NCBI RefSeq assembly: GCF_036946125.1
Contig: NZ_JAQIJT010000001.1
Location: forward strand, 1,202,501 to 1,266,500
Direction of reading: 5' to 3'
Length of the DNA stretch: 64,000 nucleotides
Source: Sphingomonas adhaesiva
GTDB lineage: Bacteria > Pseudomonadota > Alphaproteobacteria > Sphingomonadales > Sphingomonadaceae
Shown: positions 59,289 to 64,000 of the stretch, in pieces
Layout of the letters: the number at the start of each line of letters is the position of its first letter
How positions within the stretch are numbered: the stretch's first letter is position 1
Position numbers and translations under genes: made by a program
The notes under the pieces: generated by a model
The model's database searches: none
Seen by the model: only the letters and a program-made list of their open reading frames with translations
Told to the model about the DNA's origin: nothing

Positions 59289-60385
59289 GCGTGGTCCATC
59301 CTCTTCATTCGATCTGCCCGTACTTCGCGATGTTTCCTCCCGGCTTTGTCGAGCGCTACGTTTTGGCGTTCACGAATCCCGGTGACATTGTTTTCGATCC
59401 ATTCAGTGGTCGAGGAACGACTATATTTGAGAGCTTGCTGCTCGGCCGCCAAGCCTACGGCTTGGATATCAATCCAGTCGCTGCTTGTGTATCTGCGGCA
59501 AAGGCCGATCCGCCTACGCGCGCCGCATTGTTGAATCGCATTGAAGCCTTGAAGACGCAATGCGCAGACGCTGGCGTTATAGAAGTCCCGACCAGCGAAT
59601 TTTTCGAAGCATGCTATGCGCCAATGACACTAAGGCAATTGGTTTTTTTGCGCACTGCGCTTCAATGGAGGTCCAGCAAAGTCGATCGCTTCATTGCAGC
59701 GATGGCTCTCGGTTGTCTGCATGGAGAATCACATAAATCGCAGAACTGTTTCTCTAACCGGATGCCGCGCACGATTTCTACCAAACCAGACTATTCGGTG
59801 CGGTGGTGGGCAGAGAAGGAGCTTGTACCTCCCCAGCGAGATGTATTTGAAATCCTCAAACGGCAGGTTGATTTCAGACTCGCACGCGGCGTTCCCGCTC
59901 TGGTCGGCGAAGCCAGGATCGGCGACGTTCGGAACGCCACGAAAATGTTCCGAAAACTTCGTGGTCAGGTAAAGTTAGTCGTCACGTCACCGCCTTACCT
60001 CGATACAACAGATTACGGCGAGGACCAGTGGCTCCGGCTGTGGTTTCTTGGAGGTGCGGAACGTCCAAAAGGCCGCATTTTTGCGGACGCCCGGCATGGC
60101 ACTTCGGCCGCCTATTGGACATTTCTGGCGGCTGCATGGAACGGCATAAGCGGCCTTCTGGCACCTGACTGTACGATCGTAATTAGAATTGGCGGCATGA
60201 GTTTTGCGCCTGATGAACTTGAAAACGGCGTACTAACCTCTCTTCGAGAAGGATTGGGCTCACCTGTTCTCGATGTGATCCAACCGCTTGATGTGTCGGA
60301 AATCAAGAATAGACAAACGAATGTCTTTCGACCGGGAACAAAAGGCAAGAGGGTTGAGTACGACTTCGTAGTAAGGGCAGCATAG
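59285..60385 (+). CDS. DNA methyltransferase (N6-adenine/N4-cytosine type) of a three-gene system
   Basis: A 366-residue methylase: AdoMet motif I at residues 37-46 (IVFDPFSGRGTTIFESLLLG, then DINPVAACV) precedes the catalytic SPPY at 235-238 (LVVTSPPYLDTTDYGEDQWL), with about 190 residues between that may hold the recognition domain. It starts with HSICPYFAMFPPGFVERY. With the two coupled upstream genes it suggests a modification partner to a restriction activity. The target is unknown. A hairpin follows the stop. Confidence 0.88.
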   Translation: MSVVHPLHSICPYFAMFPPGFVERYVLAFTNPGDIVFDPFSGRGTTIFESLLLGRQAYGLDINPVAACVSAAKADPPTRAALLNRIEALKTQCADAGVIEVPTSEFFEACYAPMTLRQLVFLRTALQWRSSKVDRFIAAMALGCLHGESHKSQNCFSNRMPRTISTKPDYSVRWWAEKELVPPQRDVFEILKRQVDFRLARGVPALVGEARIGDVRNATKMFRKLRGQVKLVVTSPPYLDTTDYGEDQWLRLWFLGGAERPKGRIFADARHGTSAAYWTFLAAAWNGISGLLAPDCTIVIRIGGMSFAPDELENGVLTSLREGLGSPVLDVIQPLDVSEIKNRQTNVFRPGTKGKRVEYDFVVRAA

Positions 60386-60391
60386 ATAGCT

Positions 60392-60419
60392 CAGACCCGC
60401 GAAATGCTATGCGGGTCTG
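60392..60419 (+). terminator. Hairpin after the ParB-nuclease-methylase operon
   Basis: A 9-bp perfect stem CAGACCCGC/GCGGGTCTG with a 10-base loop, 7 bases after the methylase stop. No T-run, so terminator is inferred from position. Confidence 0.55.
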
Positions 60420-60439
60420 CGCCAATGGCAACCGTGAAT

Positions 60440-60600
60440 TCATCGATATACCAGCGCCAACGCCTCTTCGGTGTAGCGAGTGCCGCTGACTCTCCGGCAG
60501 CCGGGTGCGGCCGATAACGGCGAGGTCGTCAGCCGTCAGCGTTACGGAGCCCGCCGCCGCGTTCTGCTGTGACCCGTGTTTTGCGCGCTTGTCAGCCCCT
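60440..60600 (-). pseudogene. 3' fragment of an aldo/keto reductase gene
   Basis: Minus-strand DNA encodes the typical family end in two frames: KRAKHGSQQNAAAGSVTLTA then DDLAVI, and after a frame change near 60510, GTRYTEEALALVYR ending at TGA 60442-60440. In intact enzymes these are contiguous and close the C terminus. No body of the gene is found upstream of the break or beyond the IS element, so it is a decayed remnant of an earlier insertion or rearrangement. Confidence 0.7.
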
Positions 60601-60719
60601 TGCGTGACGTTCCCGAGATGATGTCCGATGACCCCAATGCCGGGCAGATCGGGGTTTAGAGGTAAGCATCCGGCGGGGGCCATCTTGCGGGGCTGGTGGG
60701 GACATAGCTGACTGTCGGT

Positions 60720-61106
60720 ATGGATATCCGTACTGATAGTCGACAGCCGCACCGCCTTGAGATCGTGGACACGGGCCGCCGCCGTCGCTGGTCCGAGGCG
60801 GCGAAAGTCCGGGTGGTGGAAGAGAGTTTCCTGGAGCCGCGTACGGCTTCGGCGACGGCGCGCCGACACGGCATCTCGAACCAGTTGATGTTCGCTTGGC
60901 GCAAGGCGTATCGCGAGGGCCGGCTGGGAGGTGGATCTGTTTCGGGGTTCGTGCCGGCGGTGATCGTGGCGGAGCCAAGCGTGACGAGGCCGAGCGACGG
61001 TCGTTTGGAGATCGTCACCGCGAACGGGCGGCGGATCCTTGTCGATCGCGATGTCGATGCCGACGCTCTTCTTCGTGTCGTCCGGGCACTGGAGACGCTG
61101 GTGTGA
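60720..61106 (+). CDS. tnpA: IS66 TnpA (Orf1) helix-turn-helix accessory protein
   Basis: A 128-residue protein of the IS66 Orf1/TnpA type: RRWSEAAKVRVVEESFLEPR, TASATARRHGISNQLMFAWR (IS3/IS66-like helix-turn-helix), KAYREG. It is needed with TnpB and TnpC for transposition. Its stop TGA overlaps the tnpB GTG by three bases within GTGTGA, consistent with coupling. Confidence 0.93.
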   Translation: MDIRTDSRQPHRLEIVDTGRRRRWSEAAKVRVVEESFLEPRTASATARRHGISNQLMFAWRKAYREGRLGGGSVSGFVPAVIVAEPSVTRPSDGRLEIVTANGRRILVDRDVDADALLRVVRALETLV

Positions 61107-61450
61107 TCCCGATCCCCTCGGGGGTCCGGGTCTGGCTGGCGACCGGGCACACCGACATGCGCAAGGGCTTTCCTGGCCTATCGCTTCAGGTGCAGGAGGT
61201 TCTGCGGCGCGATCCGCTGAGCGGCCATCTGTTCTGCTTCCGGGGGCGGCGCGGTGACCTTCTCAAGGTGATCTGGCACGACGGCCAGGGCGCGTGTCTG
61301 TTCACGAAGAAGCTGGAGCGCGGCCGCTTCCTTTGGCCGTCTCCCGCGGACGGCGTGGTGTCGATCACCCCGGCGCAGATGGCCTATCTCCTGGAGGGCA
61401 TCGACTGGCGCAACCCGCAGCGGACCTGGCGTCCGACCTCGGTCGGCTGA
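61103..61450 (+). CDS. tnpB: IS66 TnpB (Orf2) accessory protein
   Basis: A 115-residue protein with the IS66 Orf2 signature: TGHTDMRKGFPGLSLQVQEV, LFCFRGRRGDLLKVIWHDGQ, GACLFTKKLERGRFLWP. The GTG at 61103 is chosen because it overlaps the tnpA stop and gives the standard length; a longer frame from 60896 shadows tnpA. Confidence 0.93.
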   Translation: MIPIPSGVRVWLATGHTDMRKGFPGLSLQVQEVLRRDPLSGHLFCFRGRRGDLLKVIWHDGQGACLFTKKLERGRFLWPSPADGVVSITPAQMAYLLEGIDWRNPQRTWRPTSVG

Positions 61451-61520
61451 CGGACCGATCGTTCGGGGGAGATCGCTTCAGAAGGTTGCATGCGTCGCTG
61501 GATGTGATTCCATCCAGTCC

Positions 61521-63176
61521 ATGACGAGTGCCGCCGATCTTCCCTGCAGCCTTGTCGACGCGCACGCGATGATCCTCGCCGAGCGCGCCGCTCGCCTGGA
61601 GGCCGAAGCCGGCGCGGCCCAGGCGATCGCCGAGGCGGCTTACGCCAAGGCAAAGGCCACCGACGTCGAAGCGTTGATCGCCCATCTGAAGCTGCAGATC
61701 GAGAAGCTTCGTCGCGAACTCTACGGCACACGCTCCGAGCGCACCGCCCGCCTTCTCGATCAGTTGGAACTGCAGCTCGAAGACGCCGAGGTGTCAGCCA
61801 GCGAGGACGAGATCGCAGCCGGGGACGCTGCGATGAAGACCGTGTCGGTTGCGGCTCTCGAACGCCGACGCCGCGGCGGTCGAAAGCCGTTCCCGGAGCA
61901 TCTGCCGCGCGAGCGCGTCGTGGTGCCCGGTCCGATAGCCTGCGCCTGCTGCGGCTCGGACCGGCTGCGCAAGCTGGGCGAGGACGTGACCGAGACTTTG
62001 GAGATGATCCCGCGCCGGTGGAAGGTGATCCAGACGGTACGCGAGAAGTTCACCTGCCGGGACTGCGAGAGCATCACCCAGCCGCCCGCGCCGTTCCACG
62101 TCGCACCTCGCGGCTTTCTCGGTCCCAACCTCCTAGCGACGATCCTGTTCGAGAAGTACGGCCAGCACATGCCGCTGAACCGGCAGTCGGAACGCACCGC
62201 ACGAGAAGGGATCGAACTGTCCGTCTCGACGCTGGCCGATCAGGTCGGCACATGCACAAGTGTCCTGCGCCCGCTCCATGATCTGATCCAGGCCCATGTC
62301 TTTGGCGCCGAGCGTCTGCACGGCGACGACACCACCGTGCCGATCCTGGCCAAGGGCCGGACCGTCACGGGCCGGATCTGGACCTATGTGCGCGACGACC
62401 GGCCCTTCGGTGGACCGGCGCCGCCGGCAGTCCTCTACCATGCCTCCCGCGACCGCACCGCCGGACATGCCGAGCGGCATCTCGAAGGCTGGGCCGGCAT
62501 CCTTCAGGCCGACGCCTACGCGGGCTATAACGGCCTCTACGATCCGTCGCGTCTGCCGGGGCCCATCACGCCGGCGCTGTGCTGGGCTCACTCGCGCCGG
62601 CAGTTCTTCGAACTGGCCGACATCGCCGCCAGGGCGCGACGAGCGAACACGGTCGCGGCGATCTCGCCGATTGCGCTGGAGGCGGTGAAGCGCATCGACG
62701 CCCTGTTTGCTGTCGAGCGTGCCCTCAACGGCCGGGACGCGACCGAACGACGGCGGGTTCGCCAGGAACAGAGCGCGCCGCTGGTGGCCGAGATGGAAGC
62801 CTGGATGCGCGAGGAGCGCTCCCGCCTGTCGCGCTGGGCGAGCGTCTCCCAGCCGATCGACTATATGCTGCGGCGCTGGGAGCGCTTCACCGGCTTCCTC
62901 GACGATGGTCGCATCTGCCTCAGCAACAACGCCGCCGAACGCGCCCTCAGAGGGTTCGCCCTCGGTCGAAAGGCATGGCTCTTCGCCGGCTCGGATCGAG
63001 GGGCCGAGCGCGCCGCCGCCATGGCCACGCTCATCAACACCGCAAAGCTCAACGACATCGATCCGCAAGCCTGGCTCGCCGACGTCCTTGCCCGCATCAA
63101 CGACATGCCTCAGAGCCGGTTGCCTGAACTCCTGCCCTGGAACTGGAAGCCGCCATCCGCCAGACTGGCGGCATGA
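61521..63176 (+). CDS. tnpC: IS66 family transposase TnpC
   Basis: A 551-residue DDE transposase: N-terminal coiled coil (HLKLQIEKLRRELYGTRSER), zinc-binding segment (ACACCGSDRLRKLGEDVTET), catalytic region with HGDDTTVPIL and YAGYNGLYD, the Cys-Trp-Ala-His segment before the helical domain, and the final Glu in LSNNAAERALRGFALGRKAW. Length and motifs are complete, so the element should be able to move. Confidence 0.96.
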   Translation: MTSAADLPCSLVDAHAMILAERAARLEAEAGAAQAIAEAAYAKAKATDVEALIAHLKLQIEKLRRELYGTRSERTARLLDQLELQLEDAEVSASEDEIAAGDAAMKTVSVAALERRRRGGRKPFPEHLPRERVVVPGPIACACCGSDRLRKLGEDVTETLEMIPRRWKVIQTVREKFTCRDCESITQPPAPFHVAPRGFLGPNLLATILFEKYGQHMPLNRQSERTAREGIELSVSTLADQVGTCTSVLRPLHDLIQAHVFGAERLHGDDTTVPILAKGRTVTGRIWTYVRDDRPFGGPAPPAVLYHASRDRTAGHAERHLEGWAGILQADAYAGYNGLYDPSRLPGPITPALCWAHSRRQFFELADIAARARRANTVAAISPIALEAVKRIDALFAVERALNGRDATERRRVRQEQSAPLVAEMEAWMREERSRLSRWASVSQPIDYMLRRWERFTGFLDDGRICLSNNAAERALRGFALGRKAWLFAGSDRGAERAAAMATLINTAKLNDIDPQAWLADVLARINDMPQSRLPELLPWNWKPPSARLAA

Positions 63177-63790
63177 GCTCATCCGATCGCATTCTTCGCC
63201 TGCACATCCAACTCGGCGACTGGAAGCCCGCCATCTGGCGGCGTGTCGAAGTACCCGCAACCGAATCGCTGAAGGCCTTGCACGACCTCGTTCAGGCCGC
63301 CATGCCCTTCGAGGATCGTCATCTCTTCGAGTTCCGCGTCGAGGGCAAGCGTTACGCCATCCCCGATCCCGAATGGGACAGCCCCGGCGACAAGACCCAT
63401 TCGGCCAAGACAGCCAGGATCGGCCAATTCGCCGAGCGTGGCCTGCGCGAACTCACCTACACCTACGACTTCGGCGACGATTGGCGCTTCACCATCAAGG
63501 TCGAGGTCGTCGAGGACGCGGACCCCACGCTCGAATACCCGCGCTTCGTCGACGGAATGGGCCGCGCACCGCCGGAGGACGTCGGCGGCCTGCCTGGCTT
63601 CGAGATGTTCCTCGAAGCCCTCGCGGATCCCAAACACGAAAGCCACGCGGAACTGTTGGAATGGCATGGCGGCCCGTTCGACCCCGACGACATCCGCCGT
63701 GACGAAATCCTGAAGCGCGTCCAAAAGCTCGCTCGCCGCCGAACCCTCGGCAAGGCTGGCTTCGCCAAAAGCCGAAACGCGATCCAGTAA
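63173..63790 (+). CDS. pRiA4b ORF-3-family protein, IS66 passenger
   Basis: A 205-residue protein with the pRiA4b ORF-3 pattern: LRLHIQLGDWKPAIWRRVEV, LHDLVQAAMPFEDRHLFEFR, LTYTYDFGDDWRFTIKVEVV and AHLLEWHGGPFDPDD-like end. Function unknown. It overlaps tnpC by four bases (ATGA) and lies within the inverted repeats, so it travels with the IS; this passenger is found in other IS66 elements. Confidence 0.9.
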   Translation: MSSSDRILRLHIQLGDWKPAIWRRVEVPATESLKALHDLVQAAMPFEDRHLFEFRVEGKRYAIPDPEWDSPGDKTHSAKTARIGQFAERGLRELTYTYDFGDDWRFTIKVEVVEDADPTLEYPRFVDGMGRAPPEDVGGLPGFEMFLEALADPKHESHAELLEWHGGPFDPDDIRRDEILKRVQKLARRRTLGKAGFAKSRNAIQ

Positions 63791-63827
63791 AGTTGACGCA
63801 CCTGCGGCCCACACCGGATGCTTACGT

Positions 63828-64000
63828 TTAGAGGGCTATGGCGTAGACGTAGTGCTCATCCGGGTCTGGCGCGGCCCGCCAAAACCCATTGGAATCATTA
63901 GATGAATTGTCTTTTAAGACGATCGCAACCCGGTTTGCAACCCGGTTTCCATGGCGGATTGCAGCGAACCGATGCGGCAGAACGAGGAGTTCTTGCGCTA
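63828..64000 (-). CDS. C-terminal part of a gene running off the window (uncertain)
   Basis: On minus an open frame enters from beyond 64000 and ends at TAA 63830-63828: FAAIRHGNRVANRVAIVLKD, then NGFWRAAPDPDEHYVYAIAL. The stop codon lies in the IS66 target duplication, so the IS landed exactly at the gene's end and left the coding region intact. Within it GCAACCCGGTTT occurs twice in tandem (63925-63948), adding four in-frame codons. No family recognised from this fragment. Confidence 0.45.
   Translation of the reverse strand, partial: AQELLVLPHRFAAIRHGNRVANRVAIVLKDNSSNDSNGFWRAAPDPDEHYVYAIAL

Larger units (their letters stand above)
60662..63825 (+). mobile_element. Complete IS66-family insertion sequence with passenger gene
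   Basis: A 3164-bp element bounded by imperfect inverted repeats starting GTAAGCATCCGG (left 60662, right complement ending 63825). It is flanked by a perfect 8-bp target duplication GTTTAGAG (60654-60661 and 63826-63833), the length expected for IS66. It carries the three IS66 genes plus a pRiA4b ORF-3 passenger. The intact duplication means the insertion is recent or undisturbed. Confidence 0.95.

Overview
The window is high-GC alphaproteobacterial DNA from a sphingomonad, most likely a Sphingomonas. Three things point there: a PhyP-NepR-PhyR-EcfG general stress response locus; a sphingolipid cluster (serine palmitoyltransferase, its own acyl carrier protein, a ceramide reductase-like epimerase and a GNAT-type ceramide synthase candidate); and the overall gene content and codon bias. 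Positions 1-29.3 kb look like resident chromosome. Positions 29.3 kb to the end are an integrative conjugative element (ICE) and its cargo, with an IS66 insertion sequence near the window end.

Chromosome, region by region. (1) 0.1-4.3 kb: an entericidin-type lipoprotein, then the stress core with phyP and nepR on minus and phyR, a small membrane protein and ecfG on plus. nepR has a good EcfG-type promoter, which suggests autoregulation. (2) 4.3-5.2 kb: no convincing genes; it holds inverted repeats and a 228-bp tandem duplication of a hairpin-rich intergenic repeat, followed by a 57-codon minus-strand ORF with a NepR-like pattern. (3) 5.4-12.5 kb: glnE-bcp, an M23 envelope peptidase, erpA, xth, an outer-membrane protein and a small periplasmic protein behind a sigma-54-like promoter. 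(4) 12.6-23.1 kb: the sphingolipid region, with the bCerS-like gene, a divergent fatty-acid desaturase, an lptF-lptG pair, a CHASE3 hybrid histidine kinase, spt, acp, cerR and proB. Sphingomonads carry glycosphingolipids in place of LPS, so the LptFG pair may serve sphingolipid export; that is inference. (5) 23.2-29.2 kb: a TPR-like exported protein, obgE, a TetR/metal-dependent hydrolase pair, GNAT, rpmA, rplU and hspQ.

Mobile region. A tRNA-Ser(CGA) at 29.30-29.39 kb is the insertion point of a large serine recombinase whose stop codon lies inside the tRNA gene. The ICE then runs on minus: regulator and recombinase, DUF2274, trbI-G-F-L-K-J-E-D-C-B, a CopG protein, the VirD4/TraG coupling protein, relaxase, lytic transglycosylase, DUF736, TraF peptidase, DUF2840, a C5 methyltransferase, a RepA-like initiator, an AlpA-like regulator, a DUF6499/DUF2285 protein and an orphan adenine-type methyltransferase. 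Genes typically overlap by ATGA. A cargo module (MarR, epoxide hydrolase, ABM-fold protein, LysR) sits between the coupling protein and the relaxase. No second attachment site was found, so the right end is unknown.

The most interesting block is 57.1-60.4 kb: three translationally coupled, more AT-rich genes encoding a ParB-like DNA-binding protein, an unrecognised protein with a faint restriction-nuclease-like motif, and a DNA methyltransferase. It looks like an uncharacterised restriction/defence-type system. Just downstream lie a decayed aldo/keto reductase end and a complete IS66 element (perfect 8-bp target duplication, pRiA4b ORF-3 passenger) inserted at the stop codon of a further minus-strand gene.
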